The notes beneath the pieces were generated by a model. The model made no database searches. It saw only the letters and a list, made by a program, of their open reading frames with translations, and had not been told where the DNA came from. The translations under genes and the position numbers were made by a program. From JAEMQF01 sp963850525 (lineage in GTDB: Bacteria > Pseudomonadota > Gammaproteobacteria > Burkholderiales > Burkholderiaceae_C): DNA of 64,000 nucleotides. Within the stretch, counting starts at the first letter, position 1. The number at the start of each line of letters is the position of its first letter. This document shows positions 1 through 8,148 of this stretch, piece after piece. The stretch is taken from assembly GCA_963850525.1 (NCBI GenBank), contig CAWKLQ010000008.1, forward strand, positions 1,364,001 to 1,428,000, in the 5' to 3' direction.

Positions 1-1
1 G

Positions 2-464
2 GTCCCCGAAGGGCGCGGCGTGTTCGCGCGCATGACGATCACGGAAAACCTGCTGATGGGCGCCTTCGTGCGCGACGACGCTGAAATCGACGCCGACATC
101 GAGAAAGTCTTCGGCGTCTTCCCGCGCCTCAGGGAACGCCGCGCGCAACTCGCCGGAACGATGAGCGGGGGCGAGCAGCAAATGCTCGCGATGGGGCGTG
201 CGCTGATGGCGCGGCCCAAGGTGCTGCTGCTGGACGAGCCGTCGATGGGCCTGTCGCCGATGATGGTCGACAAGATTTTCGAAGTCGATCGGCGATTTCC
301 ACGCCCAGGGCACGACGATCCTGCTCGTCGAGCAAAACGCGAGCCGCGCGTTGCAACTCGCCACGCGCGGCTACGTGATGGATTCGGGCGAGATCACGAT
401 GAGCGGCGCGGCCAAGGCGCTGCTCGACGACCCCAAAGTGCGAGCAGCGTACCTCGGCGAATAG
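2..464 (+). pseudogene. livF: Branched-chain amino acid ABC transporter ATP-binding protein LivF, 3' part, frameshifted
   Basis: This is the C-terminal part of a LivF-type ATPase that energises uptake of branched-chain amino acids or related substrates at the inner membrane. The gene starts before the window. Visible are VPEGRGVFARMT, the ABC signature SGGEQQ and the Walker B segment LLLDEP. Reading continues in frame to KIFEV near base 285. An apparent extra base (GTCGATC where GTCATC is expected) then shifts the frame. The remainder, TTILLVEQNASRALQLAT to AYLGE, is intact in the next frame and ends at the TAG at 462-464. It marks the left boundary of the pigment locus. The break is probably a sequence error because both halves keep normal coding character. 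Confidence 0.85.
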
Positions 465-479
465 TCCCCGCCTGCGCCG

Positions 480-1444
480 ATGGCGAGCGATTCCGTCAAG
501 AAGGTGCTGGTCGTTCGGTACTCGCAAACCGGGCAACTGACGGCACTGACCGAATCGGTCATCAATCCGCTGCGCGACGATGCGCGAATTGCGGTCAAGG
601 TGCTGCAACTCGTGCCGCGCGCAACCCTTCCCCTTCCCGTGGACCTTCTTCAAGTTTCTGGACGCGTTCCCGGAGTCGGCGCACCTGCGGCCGTGCCCGG
701 TCGAGGCGTTGGATTTGCGCGCCGACGAAGAATTCGACCTCGTCATCCTTCCCTACCAGGTGTGGTTTCTCGCGCCGTCGCAGCCCATCGTCGCCTTCCT
801 CGCGGATCCGATCGTGCAGCGCGTGCTGCGCGGCAAACCGGTGGTCATCGCTGGTCGCGTGCCGCAACATGTGGCTTGCAGCTCATGAAAAGCTCCAAGG
901 CCTGCTCGCCCGCGCCGGCGCGCGGCTTATCGACAACGTGGTGCTCACCGACCCGGGGCCCACGCTCGCCACCTTCATCACCACACCGCGCTGGCTGCTG
1001 ACAGGCAGGAAGCAGGGGTTTTGGGGAATGCCCGCAGCCGGCTTGAGCACACCGCAAATTCAGGGCGCGCGCCGTTTTGGCCTGGCGCTGCGCGACGCCT
1101 TGCTGGCAGATCGGGAGAAGGGCTCGTCGCCGCTGCTCGCCGGCCTGGGCGCGGCGCGGGTGAATCCGCGCCTGTACGTCAGCGAGCGCGCCGGGACGCG
1201 TGGGTTTTTCATCTGGGGCAAGCTGCTCATGGCCGCCGGCCCGCCCGGCAGCTGGCGGCGCAAACCCCTGCTGGTGCTGTACGTTGCGTTTTTGGTGACG
1301 ATGATTGCCACGCTCGTTCCTGCGAGCTTGGCGCTGCAGGCGCTGCTGCGCCCGTTGATGCAAACCTGGTTGTCTAGAATCGCAGCTCGGTTCGAGGCGC
1401 CCTCGGGCTCGTCAATGGAACGCAGCCACCTGTATGAGGACTGA
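480..1444 (+). pseudogene. darA: DarA-like dialkylresorcinol condensing enzyme, two frameshifts
   Basis: Resembles the DarA family, which in dialkylresorcinol pathways joins two fatty beta-keto intermediates into a cyclohexanedione/resorcinol core. The N-terminus (VKKVLVVRYSQTGQL) looks like a flavodoxin-type start. The middle (LVILPYQVWFLAPSQPI) and the C-terminal part (ACRNMWLAAHEKLQ onward, then the hydrophobic LLVLYVAFLVTMIATLV) lie in other frames. Shifts fall near 620, where two bases appear lost from a GC run, and near 850. The stop at 1442-1444 overlaps the next gene start at 1434, which indicates translational coupling. The family call rests on the recognisable N-terminus and on pairing with a type III ketosynthase. 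Whether the frame breaks are real is unknown. Confidence 0.72.
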
Positions 1445-2584
1445 AGTCTTTCTCACCCGAACCGCCGCCTATCTGCCGTTTGCACCGGTTGCCAACGAAG
1501 ACATCGAAAGCGTTCTCGGCCAAATCGGCGGCAAGCCGTCGCGCGCACGGCGCCTCGTGCTGCGCAGCAACGGCATTGAATCGCGCCACTACGCGATCGA
1601 CCGCGCCACCGGCGAGCCGGCGATGAGCAATGCGCAACTCACCGCCGCGGCGATCCGTTTGCTCGGCGACATCGGCCAGGTCGACTGCCTGGCCGACGGG
1701 CACCTCGTTGCCCGACCAGCTGCTGCCCAACCACGCCGTGATGGTGCACGGCGAACTCGGCTGGCCGCGCCTGGAGGTGGTGTCGTGCGCGGGCATTTGC
1801 CTGGCCGGAACGGCGGCGCTGAAACACGCGTGGCTCACGCTTCGCGCCGGCGAGGGGCGGCGCGCCGTGGCCACCGGCTCGGAGCTGGCGTCGCCGATTC
1901 TGCTGGCGCGCAACTTCGAGGCGGAAAACGAGCACCGGATCGCCGCGCTCGAGGCGCACCCCGAGATCGCGTTCGAAAAAGACTTCCTGCGCTGGATGCT
2001 CTCCGACGGCGCCGGCGCCGTGCTGCTGGAGACGCTGCCCCGCGCGCCGCTGTCGCTGCGCATCGACTGGATCGAGCTGTCTTCGGCGGCCCACGAACTG
2101 CCGGCGTGCATGTACGCCGGCGCGGAGAAAAACGCCGACGGCAGCTTGCGCGGCTGGCTGGACTTTTTCGCCCGAGCAGTGGGCGACGCAGTCGATCTTC
2201 GCCGTCAAGCAGGACGTTCGCCTGCTCAATGAGCACGGTGCGCCGTGCCACCTTTGGCGAGCCGCTGACCGCAGCTGGTGCGCAAGCGCGGGCTGCGCGC
2301 GGACGACATCGACTGGTTCCTGCCGCACCTCTCGTCGCAGTTCTTCGTGCAGCCGACGATCGACGGCCTGAACATTGGCGGGCCTGCCGATTCCGCAGAC
2401 GCGCTGGTTCAGCAACCTCGCGACGAAGGGCAACACCGGTTCTGCTGCGCCCTTCATCATGCTCGACGAATTGTTCCGCTCCGGGCGCATCGAGCCCGGC
2501 CACAAGCTGCTCATGTTCATCCCCGAAAGCGGGCGCTTCTCCAGCGGCTTCGTCTACATGGAAGCGGTGAAGGGCGAGGCCTGA
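1434..2584 (+). pseudogene. darB: DarB-like beta-ketoacyl-ACP synthase III, about five frameshifts
   Basis: A FabH/DarB-type ketosynthase III, expected to work with DarA on resorcinol-ring formation. The N-terminus is MRTEVFLTRTAAYLPF. The nucleophile region reads LEVVSCAGICLAGTAALK, and the His/Asn region reads DDIDWFLPHLSSQFF and NLATKGNTGSAAPF. The C-terminus is RFSSGFVYMEAVKGEA, ending at 2582-2584. These pieces lie in different frames, with shifts near 1690, 2172, 2228, 2270 and 2375. The first looks like one inserted C. All conserved blocks survive, so the ancestral gene was complete at about 380 residues. The stop overlaps the ATG of the next gene (ATGA). Confidence 0.75.
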
Positions 2585-2979
2585 TGGACGTCGACGCGGT
2601 TCCGCAAGAGGGCAATGCGACGCTCGCAGGCCATCGCAAGGCGATGTACGCGCGCGACGCCGACGGGCACCTCGTGATCGCCGCGTCGCGCGGCTGGGAG
2701 GCCGAAGAAATCGTCACGCGCCACGCCGTGCTGACGTTCGAAGCGCAAGCGCAGGCGGCACGTGTGCGGGTGCACGCCGGGCTCGCCTCGCCCCTGGAGT
2801 ATTGGATGTACGCGAACCGCATGGACGCGGCCTTGCTCGCCCAGACGAGCGGCGTCTGGCGATGGCGCGTGAAGCGCCACCTGAGCGTGCCGGGGTTTGC
2901 CAACCTGTCGGAGCAGCACCTGCAACGCTACGCGCATGCGCTGGGCGTGGCGCCGGACACCTTGCGCAGCGTGCCGTGA
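2584..2979 (+). CDS. Unknown 131-aa protein of the dialkylresorcinol operon
   Basis: Starts at an ATG that overlaps the darB-like stop and ends in a GTGA overlap with the next gene, so it is tightly coupled inside the operon. No signal peptide or membrane segment is visible. The N-terminal half reads like a small beta-rich domain (GHRKAMYARDADGHLVIAASRGWE), with conserved-looking hydrophobic alternation around EEIVTRHAVLTFEAQ. The C-terminal half is helical and charged (GVWRWRVKRHLSVPGFANL), ending HALGVAPDTLRSVP. I recognise no catalytic motif and assign no function. Its position between ring-forming enzymes and the BtrH-like protein suggests a pathway-specific accessory role. Confidence 0.75.
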   Translation: MDVDAVPQEGNATLAGHRKAMYARDADGHLVIAASRGWEAEEIVTRHAVLTFEAQAQAARVRVHAGLASPLEYWMYANRMDAALLAQTSGVWRWRVKRHLSVPGFANLSEQHLQRYAHALGVAPDTLRSVP

Positions 2980-3968
2980 CGCCCACGCCGTTCCAGCACC
3001 GCCACGCCGCGCATTGCGAGAGCGGCGTGATCTCCAACCTCTACAGCCACCACGGCGTGCCGCTGTCGGAGTGCATGGCGTTCGGCCTGTCCGCGGCGCT
3101 GTCGTTCGCCTACCTGCCCTTCATCAAGATGTCGGGCCTGCCGCTGGTCGCGTACCGCATGCCGCCGCGCGCCATCATCAAGGGCCTGCTCGCGCCGCTT
3201 GCAGCGCGCTTTGCGTTCGAGACGTTTCGCAGCGCGCCGGCCGGGCAGGAACGCCTGGACGCCTTGCTCGCGCAGGGCCAACTCGTGGGCGCGCAGACCT
3301 CGGTGTATTGGCTGCCCTACTTTCCGCCCGACATGCGTTTTCACTTCAACGCGCACAACCTGTTGGTGTATGGCAAAGACGGCGACGACTACCTGGTCAG
3401 CGATCCGGTGTTCGAAGCTGCCGCTGCGCTGCACCAGCGCCGACCTGGCGCGCGCGCGCTTCGCCAAGGGCTTGCTCGCGCCCAAGGGCTTGCTGTACTA
3501 CCCCGAGCAAATCACGCGGAGCGCCGTCGACGCCCGAGACGCTGCGGCGTGCGATTCGCAAGACCTGCCGCATCATGCTCGCGCCCGCTGCCGATCGCCG
3601 GCGTGCGCGGCATGCGCATGCTCGCGAGCAAGGTCGCCGGGTTGCCGGCGGATGCGCCGGGCAGCGCCGCCTTCATCGGCCACATCGTGCGCATGCAGGA
3701 AGAAATCGGCACCGGCGGCGCGGGCTTTCGTTTCATCTACGCGGCGTTTCTGCAAGAGGCGGCGCAAATTGCGGGCCTGCCGGCGTTGACGCAGCTCGCC
3801 GATCGCCTGACGACGATCGGCGACGGCTGGCGCCTGCTGGCGCTGAAGGCGGCGCGCATGGTGAAAGGCCGCGATGCGCTGGCCCCAGCCGAGATTGCCG
3901 CGCGCCTGCGCGAGCAGGCCGCGTCAGAGGAAGGATTCTTTCGCGACCTGAAGACGGCTGTCGCCTGA
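2976..3968 (+). pseudogene. BtrH N-terminal domain protein, frameshifted
   Basis: Begins with GTG at 2976, overlapping the previous stop. The N-terminal part shows the BtrH_N pattern HRHAAHCESGVISNLYSHHG, with the putative catalytic Cys in AHCESG, followed by LSECMAFGLSAALSFAYLP. In butirosin biosynthesis BtrH moves an acyl group from an ACP to an acceptor. Here a comparable transfer of an ACP-bound chain is inferred. After VFEA near 3415 the frame changes three times (about 3415, 3515 and 3585). The sequence returns to the first frame for IAGVRGMRMLASKVAG and the helical C-terminal domain ending FFRDLKTAVA. The frame breaks cluster with those of darA and darB. Confidence 0.72.
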
Positions 3969-3982
3969 AGCTGCATCACGCC

Positions 3983-4900
3983 ATGCTGACGATAGCCAAT
4001 CTCAGCTACCGCTACCCCAGGGCCGACGCCGCGGCGCTGGACGGCGTGTCGCTGCAAGCGCAGCGTGGCCAGGTGCTCGGCCTGCTCGGGCCGAACGGCG
4101 CGGGCAAGACGACGTTGATCTCGCACCTCTCGGGCTTGCTGCCGGTGCAGCAAGGGCAAATCCTGATCGACGGCCAACCACTTGGCGAAGTGCGGGCCCG
4201 CACGCCGACGCGAATTGCCGTCGCACCGCAGGAGTACGCGTTTTATCCGATGCTCAGCGTCACTGAAAACCTCGCGTGTTTCGCCGCAGCCGGGCGCTTG
4301 TCCGGCGCCAGACGCACTGAACGCATCGCCGCGTGCCTGGCGTTTGCGCAGCTCGAGCGATTTGCGGCAAGCCGCGCCGAGCAACTCTCGGGCGGCTTGA
4401 AGCGGCGCTTGAACCTGGCGATCGCGCTGCTGCCCGAGCCCGAGTTGCTGCTCTTTGACGAACCCACCGTCGGCGTTGATCCGCAGTCGCGCGCCTTTGT
4501 GCTCGACGCGATCCGTTCCCTCGCCCAAGCCGGTGCTGCGGTGATCTACGCCTCGCACTACATGGAAGAGATCGAGGCGCTCGCCGCACGTATCGTGATC
4601 CTCGACCATGGCCGCGTGTTGCGCGCCGGGTCGCTCGATGAATTGCTCGCGCAAGACAGCGGCGTGCTCACGCTCGCCGCAGACGGCATCACCCCCGAGG
4701 CCTTGACGGCCGTCCTGGCGCGCTTCGGTGCGGTGGCCGCGCTCGGCGAACGCTTCCAGCTTCACAGCACAACGCCGCCTGCGCAGGTGTTGGCCGCGCT
4801 CGACGCCGCCGGGGCACGCGTGCGCCACGCCGAATTCGGCCGCACGAACCTCGAGCAGTTGTTCCTCGCGCTGACGCACCGGTCGCTGCGCGAAAAATAG
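3983..4900 (+). CDS. ABC transporter ATP-binding protein (ABC-2 type exporter)
   Basis: A 305-residue ATPase predicted to energise the permease encoded 8 bases downstream. The Walker A motif GPNGAGKT is at about 36-43, the signature LSGGLKRR near 135, and Walker B LLLFDEPTVGVDP near 150, followed by the switch His in YASHYMEEIE. The first 220 residues are the nucleotide-binding domain. The rest is the variable C-terminal domain common in ABC-2 exporters of hydrophobic compounds. The start chosen is the ATG before LTIANLSYRYPR because the domain begins there. In this operon it probably exports, or moves across the inner membrane, the resorcinol-type product or an intermediate. Confidence 0.92.
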   Translation: MLTIANLSYRYPRADAAALDGVSLQAQRGQVLGLLGPNGAGKTTLISHLSGLLPVQQGQILIDGQPLGEVRARTPTRIAVAPQEYAFYPMLSVTENLACFAAAGRLSGARRTERIAACLAFAQLERFAASRAEQLSGGLKRRLNLAIALLPEPELLLFDEPTVGVDPQSRAFVLDAIRSLAQAGAAVIYASHYMEEIEALAARIVILDHGRVLRAGSLDELLAQDSGVLTLAADGITPEALTAVLARFGAVAALGERFQLHSTTPPAQVLAALDAAGARVRHAEFGRTNLEQLFLALTHRSLREK

Positions 4901-4908
4901 GGCGAACC

Positions 4909-6063
4909 ATGCTCGCCGCGCTCATCAAGAAAGAATTGCTCGCGCTGCGGCGCGACGCGCACGGCCTGGCCGCGCTGTTCCTGATGCCCGTGATGTTCAT
5001 CGTCATCATGTCGCTCGCGCTGAAAGACGTGTACAGCCCGCCCACGCGCACGCTGCACTACAGCGTCGACGCGCAGGACCGAGGCGCGCTCGCGGGCTCG
5101 CTGGTGACGCTGTGGCAGCGCCAGCATGGCGCGCCGCAAGCCCTGGGCGCCGATTGGCAGGCACGCTTGCGCGCCGGCGAGCTGAAGTACGTGCTCGTGC
5201 TGCACGCCGGCTTGTCGGAGGAACTGGCAACGCCTGAATTGCCCAAGGCATCTCGAATCGACCTGCTCGCCGAGCCCGGCATCGACGCCAATCTGTTCAA
5301 TTCGCTGCGCGCCGAACTCGCCGGAATGGCCGGCGAGCTGAAAGCGCGCACGGCGCTTGCCGCCGCCGACGCGCCGGCGTCTCCCGAGGCGTCGATGCTG
5401 ACCCTGGTGCACGCGCAGCGCTTTGCAACGCGCGGCCCGCAGCCGAGCGCCGTGCAGCAAAACGTTCCGGCTTGGCTCGTGTTCGGCATGTTCTTCGTCA
5501 TCGCGTCGATGTCCAGCCTGTTTGTGCACGAGCGCAGCACCGGGGCGCTGGCGCGGCTGCAAAGCCTGGGCGTGCCGCGCGCCATGCTGCTCGCTTCGAA
5601 GGCCCTGCCCTATCTCGGCGTGAACGCCGTGCAGGCGGCGCTGATGCTCGCGGTCGGCGTGTGGCTGATGCCGCTGATCGGCGGCGATGCGTTGTCGCTG
5701 CGAGGCATCCACTGGGGCGCCCTGCTCGTCACGCTGGCGGCGCTGAGCCTGGCCGCCGTGGGCATGGCGCTGGCGCTCGCGTGTGCGATCCGCACCCACG
5801 CGCAGGCGACCGCCGTGGGGCCGATGGTCAACGTGCTGATGGCGGCGATCGGCGGCATCATGGTGCCCAAGTTCGTCATGCCCGCGTTCATGCAACGCAT
5901 CGCCGAATGGTCGCCGATGAACTGGGGCCTCGAGGCCTTGCTGAGCGTCTTGCTGCGCGGCGGCGATGTCGCTGCGACCCTGCCGCACGTGCTGCGCCTG
6001 GGCGGATTTGCGGCCGTGATGTTCGTCATTGCCGCGCTTCTGTTCGGGCGCGCGCCACGATGA
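4909..6063 (+). CDS. ABC-2 type transporter permease
   Basis: A 384-residue membrane protein forming an exporter with the preceding ATPase. It has the ABC-2 topology: an N-terminal membrane helix at about 24-42 (AALFLMPVMFIVIMSLAL), a large periplasmic domain, and a C-terminal block of about five helices. Examples of these helices are WLVFGMFFVIASMSSLF, VQAALMLAVGVWLMPL, LLVTLAALSLAAVGMA and AAVMFVIAALLF. The ATG lies 8 bases after the ATPase stop. The TGA overlaps the ATG of the acyl carrier protein gene (ATGA), so the exporter and the ACP are translated from the same message. The substrate is inferred from context only. Confidence 0.92.
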   Translation: MLAALIKKELLALRRDAHGLAALFLMPVMFIVIMSLALKDVYSPPTRTLHYSVDAQDRGALAGSLVTLWQRQHGAPQALGADWQARLRAGELKYVLVLHAGLSEELATPELPKASRIDLLAEPGIDANLFNSLRAELAGMAGELKARTALAAADAPASPEASMLTLVHAQRFATRGPQPSAVQQNVPAWLVFGMFFVIASMSSLFVHERSTGALARLQSLGVPRAMLLASKALPYLGVNAVQAALMLAVGVWLMPLIGGDALSLRGIHWGALLVTLAALSLAAVGMALALACAIRTHAQATAVGPMVNVLMAAIGGIMVPKFVMPAFMQRIAEWSPMNWGLEALLSVLLRGGDVAATLPHVLRLGGFAAVMFVIAALLFGRAPR

Positions 6064-6317
6064 GCGTCGACATCGCCGAACTGAAACGGCTCGTTCTCGA
6101 AGCCGCCGAGAAGACCGCGCCCGACGGCGGCTTGCTCGACGACGAGGTGCTGTTCGGCGCCGATTCGCGGCTCGGCCTGGATTCGCTCGACGCGCTGCAG
6201 ATTTCGATGGCGCTTCAAGAGCGCTACGGCGTGCGCATGGTCGACAGCAAGGAGACGCGGCGCGCCCTCGGATCGATTGCACAGCTCGCGCAGCACCTGC
6301 GCGAACGCGGCGCATGA
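6060..6317 (+). CDS. Acyl carrier protein
   Basis: An 85-residue ACP that carries acyl intermediates on a phosphopantetheine arm. The attachment Ser is Ser42 in GLDSLDALQ, and the domain has the usual acidic four-helix character. It overlaps the genes before and after it by ATGA junctions. It is one of three distinct ACPs in the locus; the others end at 9405 and 26211. The DSLD motif and its place next to ketosynthase genes suggest service to the dialkylresorcinol branch, but which partner it uses cannot be read from sequence. Confidence 0.93.
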   Translation: MSVDIAELKRLVLEAAEKTAPDGGLLDDEVLFGADSRLGLDSLDALQISMALQERYGVRMVDSKETRRALGSIAQLAQHLRERGA

Positions 6318-7420
6318 GACCGGTCTTCCTCGCCGGCCGCGGCCTGGCGTGCTCGCTGGGCGCCGATCTGGAGTCCGCCATGTTGACGCTGCAGCGGGGC
6401 GGCGCCGCGTCCAGCCGTCCGGCGCGCGCAATGCAAGTCGCGCCCGACTCGGCGTGGCCCTACCACGCGATCGCCGACGCCATCGCTGACGTTGCCGCCG
6501 ATACCGCCGCGCCAGGCGCGTGGCTCGCCCGGGCGCGGCGCATCGTTGAACGTGTCGCGCTCGCCAGCGGCGCCTTGGATGGGGCGCGCGACGGCGCGCT
6601 GTTCGTCGCTTCGTCGTCGCTCGACATCGGCATCTGCGACGACGGCGGCGCCTTGCTCGGCGACTGCCACAGCTTTGCCGAGCAAGTCGCCGCGTGGCTA
6701 GCCTGGCGCGGCGCGGTCTACACCGTGTCGACGGCGTGCACGTCGAGCTTGAACGCCTTGCTCAGCGCGCAGGCCCAGGTGCGCGACGGTCACGCCGAGA
6801 ACGCCCTGGTGCTCGGCGTCGAGTTGCGCAATCGGGTGAGCGTCGGCGGATTCGGCGCCATGCAATTGCTCAGCCCGACGCGCGCCCTGCCGCTCGGCGC
6901 CGGCCGCGACGGCCTGGTCCTCGGCGAGGCGGTGGCGGCGCTGCACGTGTCTGCTGCACCCGCACGTTGGCGAATCTTGGGCGGCGCCAACGTCGTCGAC
7001 GGGCGCGACCCGGCGGGCTGCGTGCCCGACGCCGTCGTCGCGATGTGCCGGCAAGCGCTCGCCGCGGCGCAGCTGGAGCCGAGCGCGATCGACCTGCTCA
7101 AGCCGCAAGCCGCCGGCAGCCCGGCGAACGACGCCGCGGAAATTCTTGCCCTGCGCCGGGTCTTCGAGCCGCTGCCGCCACTGCTGGCGCTGAAGGGCGC
7201 GATCGGCCACACGCTGGGCGCGTCGGGCGCCGCGGAAATCGCGCTGCTCACCGCGTGTCTGGAGTCGGGCGCATGGCCGAGCGCCGACTACCCGATCGAC
7301 CTGGCGTTGCAAGCCCGCCTTGCGCCGCACGCACCGAAGGCAGTGCGCCATGTGCTGGCGAGCATCCTCGGTTTTGGCGGCGGCCACGCCGCGGTGGTGC
7401 TGGAGGACTGCGCAGCATGA
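6314..7420 (+). CDS. Beta-ketoacyl synthase (FabF-like) with a substituted catalytic His
   Basis: A 368-residue thiolase-fold ketosynthase. The nucleophile Cys142 is present in VSTACTSS. The second active-site His is at about 299 in KGAIGHTLGASGA. The first active-site His, normally in the HGTxT block, is missing: the aligned stretch reads KPQAAGSPAND, with Gln265 at the His position. Loss of this residue would impair decarboxylative condensation but could leave acyl transfer through Cys142. It starts at an ATG overlapping the ACP stop and is followed by an ATGA-coupled ketosynthase-like fragment gene. It may act as an acyltransferase or with that short partner. Confidence 0.88.
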   Translation: MRPVFLAGRGLACSLGADLESAMLTLQRGGAASSRPARAMQVAPDSAWPYHAIADAIADVAADTAAPGAWLARARRIVERVALASGALDGARDGALFVASSSLDIGICDDGGALLGDCHSFAEQVAAWLAWRGAVYTVSTACTSSLNALLSAQAQVRDGHAENALVLGVELRNRVSVGGFGAMQLLSPTRALPLGAGRDGLVLGEAVAALHVSAAPARWRILGGANVVDGRDPAGCVPDAVVAMCRQALAAAQLEPSAIDLLKPQAAGSPANDAAEILALRRVFEPLPPLLALKGAIGHTLGASGAAEIALLTACLESGAWPSADYPIDLALQARLAPHAPKAVRHVLASILGFGGGHAAVVLEDCAA

Positions 7421-7929
7421 GCGTCGCCACGGACCAATGGCACATGCGCGCCCATGTCGTGCTCGACCCGCTGCCACCCGATTGGCGCGCCCGCCTGGCG
7501 CAGCGCCTGGGGGAACGCCCGCGCCGCATCGGCGCCTGGGCCGAACTTGCGTTGTACGGCGCCTTGTCATGCCTGGACGCAGCGCACGAAGAAGCACTTC
7601 CAGCCGGTGCGCTGTTGCGCGTCGGAAGCCTGAGCGGGCCGCTCATGGCGGCCCGCGCAGCCACGCAACAAGCGATGAGCGGGTTGCCGATGCCTTTCAC
7701 CTTCATGCAAAGCCAACCGAGCCAGATGCTCGCCGCGCTGAGCCGCCACCTGGCGTGGCAAGGCGACGCGCGCTTCATCGTCAGTCGCGATCGCGACGCG
7801 CTGCAGCAACTGGCCTTGCAGGAAAGCGGCGCGGCGGGCTTGCTGTTCGGCTGGGTCGAGGAGGATCGCAGCACCGAGTGGTGGCGCTTCGTACCGCAGT
7901 CGGAATCGGAGCCGCGTCCCGGCGAATAG
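7417..7929 (+). CDS. Short ketosynthase-like protein (chain length factor N-domain type)
   Basis: A 170-residue protein whose central part (GALLRVGSLSGPLMAARAAT, then MPFTFMQSQPSQMLAALSRHL) resembles the middle of ketoacyl synthases of the Ketoacyl-synt_2/chain length factor group. It lacks a recognisable nucleophile Cys block and both His blocks, so catalysis is unlikely. It overlaps the preceding ketosynthase gene by ATGA and is the last gene of this operon. The likely role is a non-catalytic partner that shapes chain length or stabilises its neighbour. That role is inference. Confidence 0.7.
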   Translation: MSVATDQWHMRAHVVLDPLPPDWRARLAQRLGERPRRIGAWAELALYGALSCLDAAHEEALPAGALLRVGSLSGPLMAARAATQQAMSGLPMPFTFMQSQPSQMLAALSRHLAWQGDARFIVSRDRDALQQLALQESGAAGLLFGWVEEDRSTEWWRFVPQSESEPRPGE

Positions 7930-8012
7930 GATTGTTCGGCTGCATGCGGCCTTTTGCTTCCGTTTGAACGTCCGCTTTGGGTGCGCTCACGCGTGCCGCC
8001 GATCAAAGCATC

Positions 8013-8043
8013 CGGTGGATCCCGGCTTTCGCCGGGATGACGA
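8013..8043. repeat. REP-like palindrome, copy 1
   Basis: Contains TGGATCCCGGCTTTCGCCGG followed by GATGACG. The arms CCCGGC and GCCGGG form a short stem. The same element recurs at 14137, 14209, 31365, 31420 and 33275 and in degenerate form at 33322, always outside genes or at gene edges. Confidence 0.85.
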
Positions 8044-8072
8044 GGGCTGTTGGGCAAGCCTCGAGGTCACGT

Positions 8073-8098
8073 CGAACGGCAGCATTGGGCCCGAAAGC
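8073..8098 (-). repeat. 26-bp motif, copy 1
   Basis: Reverse complement begins GCTTTCGGGCCCAATG and ends CTGCCGTTCG. Related copies lie at 14046, 19327 and 19762. All four are in gaps of the pigment locus. Confidence 0.6.
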
Positions 8099-8148
8099 CG
8101 ACAGCCGGTTCCCACCGATTCGAAAGCGAATTCTCAGGATCGATCAGG

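Larger units (their letters stand above)
7930..8148. other. Intergenic region between convergent operons
   Basis: This gap separates the plus-strand resorcinol operon from the minus-strand ketosynthase gene. It contains one REP-like palindrome (8013-8043) and one copy of a second 26-bp motif (8073-8098). I see no open reading frame with coding character and no T-rich intrinsic terminator. The palindrome may serve as a transcription end. Confidence 0.6.

Noticed and set aside
20..1444. A single 474-codon open frame across livF and darA
   Set aside because: It reads two genes in a wrong frame for most of its length; the true products need frame changes.
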